Origin: Acidobacteriota bacterium
GTDB taxonomy: Bacteria; Acidobacteriota; Terriglobia; Bryobacterales; Bryobacteraceae
Direction of reading: 5' to 3'
NCBI GenBank assembly: GCA_016213775.1
Contig: JACQZR010000088.1
Span: 24,876 to 88,875, forward strand
DNA length: 64,000 nucleotides
Part shown: positions 42,423 through 51,306 of the stretch, one piece after another
Numbering within the stretch: position 1 is the stretch's first letter
Layout: every line of letters starts with the position of its first letter
The notes under the pieces: model-generated
The model's database searches: none
What the model saw: the letters and a program-made list of their open reading frames with translations, nothing else
What the model was told of the DNA's origin: nothing
Made by a program: the position numbers and the translations under genes

Positions 42423-42992
42423 CTACCTTGGCCCGGCGCCGGCCCCACTCACGTCCTGCCGCAGCCTGGCCTGGGCATAGCGCAGATTGTGGCGGACGAC
42501 ATGCACCGACTCGCCGTCTGCCTCGGCGATTTCGGGAGCTGTCATCCCAGCGAAATACCGCATTTCGATCAGCCGCACAAGAGCGGGATCTTCGGTGCCC
42601 AACCGCTCCAGCGCCGTTTCGATCAGCAGCAAATCCGTACCCGGATCTTCGATGGTCTGGTGGCGCTCTTCGAGCGATATCATGATGCCGCCCGAGCGTT
42701 TCTTGGAAGTGCGGGTCCTTGCGTAATCAACCAGCACCTGCCGCATCACCCGCGCCGCGATGCCAATGAAGTGACCACGGTCGCGCACCTCCGGCGAATG
42801 TTCTCCGAACAGCCGGATATAAGCCTCGTTCACCAATGCCGTCGGCTGCAATGTGTGACCCGGCCGCTCGTTCGAAAGCTGCCGCACCGCCAGGCGATGC
42901 AGTTCGCTGTAGATGGCGGGAAGCAGTTCGTCCAGTGCGGCGCGATCCCCGCCTTTGGCCCGGCGGAGCAGACCCGTAACGTCCCGATTCAT
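42423..42992 (-). CDS. ECF sigma factor of the Ser/Thr-kinase-linked type (TIGR02999, ECF43-like)
   Basis: 189 residues. Region 2 (LLPAIYSELHRLAVRQLSNE, TALVNEAYIRLF) and region 4 (VRLIEMRYFAGMTAPEIAEA helix-turn-helix) are complete. The usual acidic start of region 2.2 is replaced by TLQPTALVNEAY, with Thr47 and Thr51. In the ECF43-type factor EcfP of Vibrio, a neighbouring kinase phosphorylates such a site and this makes the sigma competent for core binding. Here the kinase gene is directly upstream and its stop overlaps this ATG (ATGA). No anti-sigma gene is nearby. Control by that kinase is inferred. Target promoters are unknown. Confidence 0.9.
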   Translation of the reverse strand: MNRDVTGLLRRAKGGDRAALDELLPAIYSELHRLAVRQLSNERPGHTLQPTALVNEAYIRLFGEHSPEVRDRGHFIGIAARVMRQVLVDYARTRTSKKRSGGIMISLEERHQTIEDPGTDLLLIETALERLGTEDPALVRLIEMRYFAGMTAPEIAEADGESVHVVRHNLRYAQARLRQDVSGAGAGPR

Positions 42993-45907
42993 CGCCCCGC
43001 CGAACTCGCCTGGCCGGCGCGTGCCTGTTCCTGGCGCAAATCCGCTGTCCTGAGTCCGCGAATGGTCTCACCCTTGGCTTCCATCGCAGTGACCGTCCGC
43101 AGCAGAGATGCGAGCAGCGGCTGAGCTTCGGTGAATCGCTTCTGATCGCGATAGAGAGCCGCCATGTCTCGCATCGAGCGCAGAGTATCGGGATGCTCCG
43201 ATCCGAGCGTCTTCCGCCGCGCGTCGAGCACGGCGCCCAGAAGCGCGGCTGATTCGGCCAGCCTGTTTTGCGCCCGATACAAGGCGGCAAGACCGCTCAT
43301 CGTTTGAAGGGTCGCGGCATGGTTTTCGCCGAGCAATTTCCGCTGCGCTGCAACGGTCTCATTGAAGAGAAGCTCAGCCTCCCGGTGACGCCCGGCAGCT
43401 TGAAGAACAGTGGCCAGACCGTCCTTTGTTGTCAAAGTGTGCTGATTCGCCGGTCCGAGGAACTTCATTCGAATGCCAAGGGCCTCTCGAAAAAGTCGCT
43501 CGGCCTCATGAAGATCGCCCAATTCCTTCTTGGTGCGCGCGAGTTCATTGAAGAATGACGCGGTATCGACATGGAACCCCATCACCCGTTGACCCGTCCG
43601 CAGCGCTGCTTCAGCCAGCCTGGCGGAATCGGCCAGCCTGCCCGCCTCGCGGTACGAGATTGCCAGATTTCGCATCATCAAAAGCGTCTGCGGATTCTCA
43701 GGTCCCATTACCCGGCGCATCCCTTCCAGGGAATCTTCACCCAACTTGACGGCTGCCGCGAAGTTGCCGCTCGATCGATAGGCGCCCGCTAGGTTCCCCG
43801 CTGTCACGAGGGTAGCGGGATGGTCCGGACCGCGCAGCTTTCGTTCGCCTTCCAGGATCCGCAATCGAATGGCAATTGCCTGTGCATAGTCTCCGCAGTG
43901 GATGTATACCTTGGGCAGATTATTCAGTATGGCTAGTGTGACCGGGTGACCGGGCCCCAGCACCGACTCCATACCTTCCGCCGAGCGCCGCAGCAATTCG
44001 CGGGCCTCCTCGAAACGGGTTCGGCGGAAACAGAAGTTCCCTAATTCACTCATGCTGGCAAGGGTATCGGGATGCAACGGACCCAGGATTCGGCTGCGCG
44101 TTTCCAGGATCTCCCGAAACAGCTTCTCCGCCTCGTCCGCCTGGCCTGCCTCGAGGTAAAGGACTGCCAGTTGGTTGAGCCCGGTGAGAACCGTCTCGTC
44201 TTCTGAACCTCGCACCGACTTCAAATCCCCAATCGCTTCCTTCAATGCCGGCAGCGCGGTTTGCAGTTTCTTCGCGGCAGCCGCCATTGCGATCCCGTAT
44301 CGAGCCTGAGCCGAGGCAAGCCGCCTTTCGCGCGACCGGCTTGCCGACGCCAGCATCTCGCGGTACACTGCTTCGGCTTCCTGAGTTTTCCCGAAGCCGG
44401 CTAGCGTTTCGCCAAGCAGGTTTGCCGCCTCGAGCGTATCGGCGGATCCCTTGCCGGAAGCGGCGGCGCGAAGTTCGAAAGCGCGCCGGTAGTGCTTTTG
44501 GGCATCTTCGTCGAGCCCGAGATCCCGATACGCCCCGCCGATCGCGATCCGGATGGCCGCTTCCACCTTCGGCATTCCTAGAAATTTGTCAGGCACGGAA
44601 GCCGCGGCACGATCGAGAATGGTGCGCACTTTCAGATCCGCGTCCGCCTTCGCGCCCCGCTCGATCTGAGAGCGCAGACCAGCCTGCCCGATCAGGTCCT
44701 TCTGTAGGAATTCGGAAACAGCTCTGGCGATTGCCGCCTCTTCGTCCGCACGGCGTCTCTCGGTCCAGGCGAGCAAAGTTCCCGCAGCTACCGCGGCCAG
44801 CGCTACTGAAGCAGCCGTAATCAGCCAGCGCCGGCGGACGAGGAAACGGCCTGCACGATACAGCGGACGATCCGGGGTCGCGCGGACGGGACGGAGCGCC
44901 AGGTACCTCTCGATGTCGTCGGCCAACTCGCGCGCCGAACCATACCTGCGGTGTGGATCGAGATGCATCGCCTTGCGGATGATGTTCTCGAGATCCCCTC
45001 GTAATTCCCAACGAATCGTCGAAGGAGCGGCCGGTTCAGCGTCCGAAAGGTGCCGAACCAACTCGATCGGCGAGAGTCCCTCGACGCGATGCGGCGCGCT
45101 TTCGGTGAGCAGGAAGTAAAGCACCGCGCCCAGACCGTAAATATCCATTGCAGTCGACGGCGGTTCGCCGCGAGCCAGATCGGGGCTGGCATACTGGGGA
45201 GTCAGAAAAAGTGTGTTGGTGGATTCCGCTCCGGCTTCGTCCAGCGCGCGCGCGATCCCGAAATCGAGCAGCTTTGGTTCCCCTTCGGCGGTCACCAGAA
45301 CGTTCGACGGCTTGAGATCGCGGTGGATCACCAGTTTCGAGTGCGCATACTCCACAGCGCGGCAAATCGGGAGAAACACACTCAACCGGTCCCGAAGGCT
45401 AAGGGCGTGCTTGCGGCAATACTCATCGAGCGGCTCGCCTTCGATAAACTCCATCACCAGGTATGGACGCCCGTCCTCCCGCGTGCCGGTGTCGAGCAAC
45501 CGCGTGATATTGGGATGGGCCAACCCCGATAGTATCTGCCGTTCGCGGCGGAACCGGTCCAGTGTTCTCTGGTCCTGCCATTCCCTCTCGATGAGTTTGA
45601 TGGCGACCACCTGACGGACTTCGCCATCGACCCGTTCCGCGCGGTAGACGGCGCCCATGCCTCCGCGACCAATGGTCTCCTGGATTTCGTAGGGACCAAA
45701 GCGTCCGATTCCCGCTTCATGGCGCAGTTCGGAAATCGGACGGCCGAGCGTGTCGCATGAGTTGTCGCCGCAGTCGAAAGACAGCAGTTCCAACACGGCC
45801 TTGCGCTCCTCCTCGGACACGCATTGCTCTCGCAGCAGAACGGAACGCGCACCGGCATCGAGATCGAGAACAGAAACGAAGAGACTGCGGACTCTGTCAG
45901 CATTCAT
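42989..45907 (-). CDS. Transmembrane Ser/Thr kinase with C-terminal TPR array
   Basis: 972 residues from ATG 45907 (an ATG at 45925 would add six). The kinase domain has IGRGGMGAVYRAE, Lys104 in VAIKLI, VIHRDLKPSN (His195-Arg196-Asp197) and LLDFGIAR (Asp215). A transmembrane helix (WLITAASVALAAVAAGTLLAW, about 360-380) is followed by more than ten kinesin-light-chain-type TPRs of about 42 residues (e.g. LFREILETRSRILGPLHPDT), probably extracytoplasmic. The sigma-factor gene overlaps its stop, so kinase and sigma are made in proportion. This supports a signalling pair in which the TPR domain senses a protein and the kinase activates the sigma factor. Confidence 0.92.
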   Translation of the reverse strand: MNADRVRSLFVSVLDLDAGARSVLLREQCVSEEERKAVLELLSFDCGDNSCDTLGRPISELRHEAGIGRFGPYEIQETIGRGGMGAVYRAERVDGEVRQVVAIKLIEREWQDQRTLDRFRRERQILSGLAHPNITRLLDTGTREDGRPYLVMEFIEGEPLDEYCRKHALSLRDRLSVFLPICRAVEYAHSKLVIHRDLKPSNVLVTAEGEPKLLDFGIARALDEAGAESTNTLFLTPQYASPDLARGEPPSTAMDIYGLGAVLYFLLTESAPHRVEGLSPIELVRHLSDAEPAAPSTIRWELRGDLENIIRKAMHLDPHRRYGSARELADDIERYLALRPVRATPDRPLYRAGRFLVRRRWLITAASVALAAVAAGTLLAWTERRRADEEAAIARAVSEFLQKDLIGQAGLRSQIERGAKADADLKVRTILDRAAASVPDKFLGMPKVEAAIRIAIGGAYRDLGLDEDAQKHYRRAFELRAAASGKGSADTLEAANLLGETLAGFGKTQEAEAVYREMLASASRSRERRLASAQARYGIAMAAAAKKLQTALPALKEAIGDLKSVRGSEDETVLTGLNQLAVLYLEAGQADEAEKLFREILETRSRILGPLHPDTLASMSELGNFCFRRTRFEEARELLRRSAEGMESVLGPGHPVTLAILNNLPKVYIHCGDYAQAIAIRLRILEGERKLRGPDHPATLVTAGNLAGAYRSSGNFAAAVKLGEDSLEGMRRVMGPENPQTLLMMRNLAISYREAGRLADSARLAEAALRTGQRVMGFHVDTASFFNELARTKKELGDLHEAERLFREALGIRMKFLGPANQHTLTTKDGLATVLQAAGRHREAELLFNETVAAQRKLLGENHAATLQTMSGLAALYRAQNRLAESAALLGAVLDARRKTLGSEHPDTLRSMRDMAALYRDQKRFTEAQPLLASLLRTVTAMEAKGETIRGLRTADLRQEQARAGQASSAGR

Positions 45908-46279
45908 ATGGCGCCCAATCCACAACTCGATGACGAGGGTTTACTTCCCAGCGAATCTAGAAATACTATATCAGGGGATTCGGAACCCTTTGGGCTCACG
46001 GGAGGGCCGCAGAGGAACCCACATGACTGGCCCTCTGGCGCGGGGGCCAGGACGGGTCTCACTTGTTGTCCAGTTGGACACGTTTTGTGGTAACCGTTTG
46101 CCGTGTTCTCATCCGTGGATCTCAGGCCACAAGGCGCCGACGTGTCCGATCACCCGTTCTGAATCCCTTCCAGTTCGCCGAAACGCTCCGGCGGCAGGCA
46201 CCTTCACTCCATCAGAGATCGGTCGGGCTTTGCAGACTTGCGGTTTGCGTGGTCAAGACGGTAGTACACCCGCCGGGAG
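45908..46279. other. Non-coding stretch with palindromes, nothing identified
   Basis: About 370 bp between the kinase start and the RelE-like stop. No credible gene was found on either strand. It contains a perfect inverted repeat TGTCCA-GT-TGGACA (46067-46080), and a CTGGCCC/GGGGCCAG stem (about 46027-46050). It probably holds the kinase promoter; no confident -35/-10 pair was assigned. Confidence 0.6.
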
Positions 46280-46522
46280 TCAGTAAGCTTGACCGCGGTT
46301 GTCGATGCCGTGAATTCGCGCCGTGCCAGGCACATCAATATCGAGGAACACTCGCCATTTGCCAACACGTAGCCGATACAACCCCTCGCGGTCAGTCAGT
46401 CGCAGCAGGTCGCCTTCGCCGGTGTCACCATAGCGCGTCAGGGCTAGTAGAATCCTCATTGCTGTATCTCGGTCCAGACGTCGCAAGTCGGCGCGGGCGG
46501 CAGGTTCCCAGAAGAACTTCAA
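46280..46522 (-). CDS. RelE/ParE-superfamily toxin
   Basis: 80 residues. The start is TTG at 46522, overlapping the antitoxin stop (TTGA). The layout (FFWEPAARADLRRLDRDTAM, an EGLYRLRVGKWRVFLDID core and a terminal basic/aromatic segment) fits the compact RelE/ParE fold: an N-terminal helix pair, then a beta sheet with LRVGKWRV. RelE-type members cleave ribosome-bound mRNA and ParE-type members poison gyrase. The C-terminus here is unremarkable (GIDNRGQAY), so which mode applies cannot be told. Coupled to the upstream antitoxin. Confidence 0.8.
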   Translation of the reverse strand: MKFFWEPAARADLRRLDRDTAMRILLALTRYGDTGEGDLLRLTDREGLYRLRVGKWRVFLDIDVPGTARIHGIDNRGQAY

Positions 46523-46719
46523 AGCCCGAACTCCCTCAGTACCTCATCGTGCGAGATGCCTGGGGAGCGATGGGCGCGGGCCTGGTCAATGCGGGCGAGC
46601 ATTTCGGGATCGACCGGGGCCTCGTGCGAAAGCAGGAATTCGAGGTAGCGCGCCGCTGCCGACAATTCCGATTCCGGAAGCTGGTCGACCAGATGATGCA
46701 ACTGCTGTTTGTCGAACAT
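46519..46719 (-). CDS. Small antitoxin of the RelE-type cassette
   Basis: 66 residues: MFDKQQLHHLVDQLPESELS, AAARYLEFLLSHEAPVDPE, and a C-terminal helix (ISHDEVLREFGL). The first segment resembles short helical antitoxins of this group, which often carry Q-L-P-x-x-x-L-x-x-A-x-x-Y-L. There is no RHH motif, so DNA binding may be absent or by another fold. GAGG lies 10 bp before the ATG. It precedes the toxin with an overlapping stop/start, the usual order. Confidence 0.75.
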   Translation of the reverse strand: MFDKQQLHHLVDQLPESELSAAARYLEFLLSHEAPVDPEMLARIDQARAHRSPGISHDEVLREFGL

Positions 46720-46818
46720 CGAGTTCTCACCTCAGTCTAGCCCACTTCGCAATGGGGTTTGCGTGCCAGCCGGAACGGCCGTTAGCTGGGATAACCGCGA
46801 TGGCAAACCCGCAAAGCG

Positions 46819-47520
46819 CTACAAACCGAGCTTGGGCGGTTTGGGCGCCTTCGGCGCCTTAGTCATGTCCGGCACCTTGGGCACTTCCGGCCGGTCGGTC
46901 ACCTGAATCACTTTATAGCCCGGCGGGATCTGGAAGTTGGCCGGCGCAGGCTCGCCAATGGCCGCGGCTTTGCACTTGGTGATCTGTTCGCCGAAACTGC
47001 CGGTGGTCTTTGTGAGCACGGGAATCTGGAGTTGTGTGCTGGTCCAGACCTCGGAGATGGTGTTCTGGGGCACCTGCGGCATTTGCGGCATGCCGGGCAT
47101 CTGCGGCGGCGCGGGCGGAGGCGGCAGAGTATACCGTTTCCCGATCACTTCCATACCGTCGATCATGCTCTTGCCCAGGTCCTCCACCTTGATCGGATTC
47201 TGCGGAGGCTGCGGCATCGCAGGAATCTGCGGCATGCCGGGGAGCGGCGGTTTGGGCAGCGGCGGATCCATCGGGCCGATGCGAGCTTCCTTTTTCAAGT
47301 GATCGAGAATCATGGTCGTCCGGGCAGTGGGATCGGTGATCACCGACATATCCCCGCTGTCCAGCCGCATCTTGCCATCGGCGGAGCGAATCATTTTCGT
47401 GGGTGTCTGTAGGGCCTGTTGACCACCCTTGAATTGAGTGATGCAATCAGAGGCGGCCGGGGGTAGAGAAGGATTCGGTAGCACGGCAATCACAGGGTAA
47501 CACGGTACACTGTTATGCAT
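46819..47520 (-). CDS. Proline-rich protein of unknown function, start uncertain
   Basis: About 233 residues. Conserved-looking segments are DCITQFKGGQQALQTPTKMI, RSADGKMRLDSGDMSVITDP and ARTTMILDHLKKEARIGPMD, after which two proline/methionine stretches (e.g. PPLPGMPQIPAMPQPP) alternate with VEDLGKSMIDGMEVIGKRYT. Relatives I recall carry a signal peptide; here none is visible. ATG 47520 lies one base from the start of the divergent TPR gene and would leave no promoter space. GTG 47493 or 47484 are alternatives. Probably an exported or surface protein of no known function; the region was also checked for an N-terminus in other frames without success. Confidence 0.6.
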   Translation of the reverse strand: MHNSVPCYPVIAVLPNPSLPPAASDCITQFKGGQQALQTPTKMIRSADGKMRLDSGDMSVITDPTARTTMILDHLKKEARIGPMDPPLPKPPLPGMPQIPAMPQPPQNPIKVEDLGKSMIDGMEVIGKRYTLPPPPAPPQMPGMPQMPQVPQNTISEVWTSTQLQIPVLTKTTGSFGEQITKCKAAAIGEPAPANFQIPPGYKVIQVTDRPEVPKVPDMTKAPKAPKPPKLGL

Positions 47521-48733
47521 GGCCTTGCTGCCATCGCTGGTTCTCCTCGCACTGCTGCAATCCGGTCCCGCTACAGAAGGCCGCAAGGCCCTGGAGGCGA
47601 ATAATTTCGCGTTGGCGGCGGAGTTGTATCAGAAGGCTGTGGCGGCCGATCCAAAAGACTGGGCTTCGCGCTTTCATCTCGGTCTGGCGCTGAGCCTCCT
47701 CAATAAGGATGCGGAGGCGGTCCAGGCTTATCGCAAGGTTCTCGAAGCTCAACCTAATCTGTATGAAGCGCAGTTGAACCTCGGCATCCTGCTGCTGCGG
47801 CAGAAGGCGGCCGATGAGGCATTGAAACTGCTGACGGCGGCGGTACAACAGAAACCGAAAGAGTACCGGCCAAACTATTACCACGGCGAGGCGCTGGCCT
47901 CGATCGGCAATTCCGCCGGGGCGGAAACGGCCTATCGCAAAGCGCTCGAGGTGCAACCCGCATCGGCGGAAGCGCAAGTGGGTTTGGCACGTGCGCTAGC
48001 GAAGCAGAACCGCCTCGGCGACGCAGAGCCGCTGTATCGGCAGGCAGCGCAATCCGATCCGGAGTTCCGCCGCGCGCTACTGGAACTGGCAGGGCTACTG
48101 GAACAGGCCAAGCAACAGGACAAAGCTGTCGAGATCTACCGCCAGTTTCCCGAGGACGCCGCGGCACGCGAACGCTTAGGCGAATTGCTGCTGGAAGGCG
48201 GCAAAGCACTCGAGGCGATTCCCGAGTTGGAGAAGTCCTATCAGGCCTCGCCGACCAACGCCAACCGTCTCGCGCTCGCCACCGCGTACCTGCGATCGAA
48301 GCAGGCGCAGAAGGCCCTGCCGTTGCTCCAGCAGGCCGTGAATGCGGAACCGGAAGATCTGCAATTGCGTCTTTATTATGGCCGTGCACTACGCGATCAG
48401 CGTTCCTTCCAGGCGGCGGCAGCGGAGTTCTTCAAAGCAACTCAGCTCAAACAGGACTCCAAGGAATCGTGGAGCGAACTGGCCGGCATGTTGATCCTGC
48501 TGGAGAACTATACGCAAGCGATAAAGGCCCTGGACAACGCGCATGCTTTGGGCGGCGAGACGACCGCGTACTGGTATTTCCGGGCGCTGTGTTTCGATCA
48601 TCTGAAAGACTACAAGCAGGCGCTGCCGAGCTACGAAAAATTCCTCGCGCTGAGTGTAAACAAGAATCCCGACGAGGAGTTCAAGGCGCGCCAGCGAATC
48701 AGGGTGATTCAGAAAGAACTGAGCAAGCGATGA
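47519..48733 (+). CDS. Tetratricopeptide repeat protein
   Basis: 404 residues. A short N-terminal hydrophobic stretch (MALLPSLVLLALLQSG) may be a signal peptide. About nine TPR motifs run from residue 18 to 390, for example ALEANNFALAAELYQKAVAA and LGLALSLLNKDAEAVQAYRK. TPRs mediate protein contacts; likely a periplasmic scaffold. The stop overlaps the next start (ATGA). The start is one base from that of the divergent proline-rich gene, so at least one of these starts may be misplaced. First gene of a four-gene coupled run. Confidence 0.82.
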   Translation: MALLPSLVLLALLQSGPATEGRKALEANNFALAAELYQKAVAADPKDWASRFHLGLALSLLNKDAEAVQAYRKVLEAQPNLYEAQLNLGILLLRQKAADEALKLLTAAVQQKPKEYRPNYYHGEALASIGNSAGAETAYRKALEVQPASAEAQVGLARALAKQNRLGDAEPLYRQAAQSDPEFRRALLELAGLLEQAKQQDKAVEIYRQFPEDAAARERLGELLLEGGKALEAIPELEKSYQASPTNANRLALATAYLRSKQAQKALPLLQQAVNAEPEDLQLRLYYGRALRDQRSFQAAAAEFFKATQLKQDSKESWSELAGMLILLENYTQAIKALDNAHALGGETTAYWYFRALCFDHLKDYKQALPSYEKFLALSVNKNPDEEFKARQRIRVIQKELSKR

Positions 48734-49185
48734 CTGGCCGGAGGATGTTTTTGTTCGCTGCCGCGAGTCTGTGCGCGGCGCAGTCGAAGAAGGCGAAACC
48801 TCCCGCGGACCTGGCAACGATTCGCGCCAATCCGCAGCCCGATGCGCGCTATTGGGCCGCCCTCGAGTTCGCCAACTCACTGATCGACGTGCTGAGGAAG
48901 CAGTACCAGGAAGGCAAGATCGAAGAAATGCAGAAGAGCCTGTCGGATCTGCAGGAAGCCGTGCAACTCTGCGACGACACCTTGCGGGCGACAGGAAAGA
49001 ATCCGAGCAAGAGCCCGAAACATTTCAAGAAGGCGGAGTTGAAGGAGCGCGAAATTTTACGGCGCCTGCGCACCCTGGAGGACGAAGTCAGTGTTGAAGA
49101 ACGTAGTATCGTCACCAAGGTTCGAACCAAGGTTGCTGAGCTTCATGATGAACTCCTCTACGACATCATGGGCCGCAGAAAGTAG
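48730..49185 (+). CDS. Small exported helical protein
   Basis: 151 residues from ATG 48730, overlapping the TPR stop. MTGRRMFLFAAASLCAAQSKK resembles a short signal, possibly Tat-like (G-R-R-M-F-L). The remainder is highly charged and predicted helical, with a coiled-coil feel (EGKIEEMQKSLSDLQEAVQL, ELKEREILRRLRTLEDEVSV). No family recognised. By linkage it may bind the TPR protein. The next gene starts 3 bp after its stop. Sequence further upstream in the same frame belongs to the TPR gene and was discarded. Confidence 0.72.
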   Translation: MTGRRMFLFAAASLCAAQSKKAKPPADLATIRANPQPDARYWAALEFANSLIDVLRKQYQEGKIEEMQKSLSDLQEAVQLCDDTLRATGKNPSKSPKHFKKAELKEREILRRLRTLEDEVSVEERSIVTKVRTKVAELHDELLYDIMGRRK

Positions 49186-49188
49186 CTC

Positions 49189-51306
49189 GTGGTAGATTGG
49201 AATTTCGTGCGGTTTTCAACGCTCTTTTTCTCTCTCATGATGGCCTCCACGTCTCTTTGGGCCGCCGGAGTGCGCGTGCTCTTCGATCCGTCCAAGCCGG
49301 AGGTCGGACCGTTTCCAACAGACTATCTGACGGCGCCGGCGACCAACACCAAGACAGCCCGCATGGTGCGGATGCCCGCGCCGGGCGACTGCAACGCGCT
49401 TCCCAACGCGTGCCAGGAAGCGTGGCTGGCGTCGAGCTTTGACGGGTTCCATCCGCAGGGCCGCGTTCGGATCCGCTTCAGCGGACCGATCAACCCGGAC
49501 ACCATCGCCGGCGGCGTGCTGTTGGTGGCGAGTGACAATCTCACCACGGACGAAGTGGGGGTTCACAAGACCGGCGACACCGTGAAGCTCAACCAGATTA
49601 TCTACGATCCAGCGACAGACACCGCCTACGGCAAGCCGGACGGGCCGATGGATCAGCACCGGCGCTATCTGCTTGTGGTGACCGATGCGGTGAAGGATAC
49701 GGCGGGCGACGCGGTGGAGGCGGACCCCGCATACACCAACTGCGCAAATGGCGCTTCGGATGAATACTGCTCCGGGTTGAGCGCCGCGGTGAAGAACGCG
49801 GCGGTGACCGGCAAGGTGGCGGCAGCGAGTGTCTACAGCACCATGAGCGTGACGGCTTGGCTCGAGAAGGCCCTCGCCCAATTGAACAACCTTCCCCCCA
49901 CAGTGACAGGCGCGGGCTTCTTCACGATGGAGGACATGCGAAAGGTGACGTGGCGGATTCAGACCGGTGCCTCCGCAACGGCATTCACGGACATTGTCCT
50001 TCCGATTGAACTGATCCAATCGGGGCTCAAAGGGCTGGGTTTCGGCACCTTCCAATCCAACGTTCATATGGGCCCCGACAGGGTGATTCCCACGGTGGCC
50101 TCCAATGATCCCCTGCCTTCCGATGTGCGGCAGGAGGAGCTTCAGTACGCCGTCTATTTGCCGAACGTGGAGAAGCCGTCACCGGGTTATCCAGTGGTGA
50201 TCTACGGCCACGGCATGGGCGACAGCCGCTTTGGCGGGCCCGCGCTGGTGGGCGCTACTTTGGCGAGGAGTGGACTCGCCACCATCGCAATCAACGCTGT
50301 CGGGCACGGCTTCGGGCCGAACAGCCGCATGTTGATCAGCACGGCGTCCAAAGGCGAAGTGGAGGTGATGATGCCAGGCCGGGGCATCGACATGAATTCC
50401 GACGGCCGGATCGACAGTTCCGAAGGCTGCATGTCGCTTCTCTCGGCGCCATTTGGATTGCGCGATTGTCTGCGGCAAACCGCGGTCGACCTCGCCCAAC
50501 TCGTGCGCGTCATCAAGGCGGGCATTGATGTCGATGGCGACGGCACTGTTGACCTCGATCCGGGACAGATCTTCTATGTGGGGCAGTCGCTCGGTTCGTT
50601 GTATGGAACAATGCTGCTGGCGGTGGATGGCACCGTGCAGGCAGCCGCACTGAACTCCGGTGGCGGACCTGTGATTGATATCCAGCGTTGGGGCCCGGCC
50701 TTCCGTCCTTTGGGCGCGCTGAATTTGTCTTTTCGCCGGCCGATGTTATTGAACAACGGCTCGGATTTTGATGAGAGCTACGTTCTGCGGAATCAACCGG
50801 CGAAGATCGTCACCACAGCGGGGGCCATTGACATTCAGAACGCTTTCGAGATGCAGGAGTGGATACAGGCGGAAGGCGATCCGGCGCTCTTTGCCAGCCA
50901 TTTGAAGCTGTCGCCGCTTGCAGGAGTAACCGGGAAGAAGGTTCTCTGGCTATTTGGAAAGGGGGATCAAACGATCCCGAATAACACGGCATCCACCCTG
51001 GTGCGCAATGCGGGCATGCAGGATTCGACATGGCTATACCGGCATGACCTGGCGCGGCAGCACGCGCCGCTTCCCGCCGATCCGCACGAATATCTCACCT
51101 GGTACGTCGGGGCGTCGTCGACGACTCTGAATCTCTTCGCCCGTCCCATTGCGAACGCCACACAGTCGCAGATTGCGCAGTTCTTCAAGACGGGCGAGAT
51201 CGCCGACCCGAACACTTTGGATTCGAGCCTGTTCTTTTTCTTCCCTCCGGGCATCTTTGAAAAGCCCGCCACCCTTCCGGAAGATTTAAACTATTTGGAG
51301 CAATGA
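49189..51306 (+). CDS. Large secreted alpha/beta hydrolase with Ig-like N-terminus
   Basis: 705 residues. Start GTG 49189 (GTG 49207 is an alternative; neither has a strong RBS). Signal peptide FSTLFFSLMMASTSLWA. An Ig-like part (about 30-250; FHPQGRVRIRFSGPINPDTI) is followed by an alpha/beta hydrolase core: oxyanion-type VVIYGHGMGDS, nucleophile elbow VGQSLGSLYG, and a later GKGDQTIPN loop with Asp. Two EF-hand-like loops, DMNSDGRIDSSEG and DVDGDGTVDLDPG, suggest calcium binding within the core. It resembles surface lipases of the VolA/Pla-1 sort. It overlaps the sulfatase start. Substrate unknown. Confidence 0.82.
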   Translation: MVDWNFVRFSTLFFSLMMASTSLWAAGVRVLFDPSKPEVGPFPTDYLTAPATNTKTARMVRMPAPGDCNALPNACQEAWLASSFDGFHPQGRVRIRFSGPINPDTIAGGVLLVASDNLTTDEVGVHKTGDTVKLNQIIYDPATDTAYGKPDGPMDQHRRYLLVVTDAVKDTAGDAVEADPAYTNCANGASDEYCSGLSAAVKNAAVTGKVAAASVYSTMSVTAWLEKALAQLNNLPPTVTGAGFFTMEDMRKVTWRIQTGASATAFTDIVLPIELIQSGLKGLGFGTFQSNVHMGPDRVIPTVASNDPLPSDVRQEELQYAVYLPNVEKPSPGYPVVIYGHGMGDSRFGGPALVGATLARSGLATIAINAVGHGFGPNSRMLISTASKGEVEVMMPGRGIDMNSDGRIDSSEGCMSLLSAPFGLRDCLRQTAVDLAQLVRVIKAGIDVDGDGTVDLDPGQIFYVGQSLGSLYGTMLLAVDGTVQAAALNSGGGPVIDIQRWGPAFRPLGALNLSFRRPMLLNNGSDFDESYVLRNQPAKIVTTAGAIDIQNAFEMQEWIQAEGDPALFASHLKLSPLAGVTGKKVLWLFGKGDQTIPNNTASTLVRNAGMQDSTWLYRHDLARQHAPLPADPHEYLTWYVGASSTTLNLFARPIANATQSQIAQFFKTGEIADPNTLDSSLFFFFPPGIFEKPATLPEDLNYLEQ

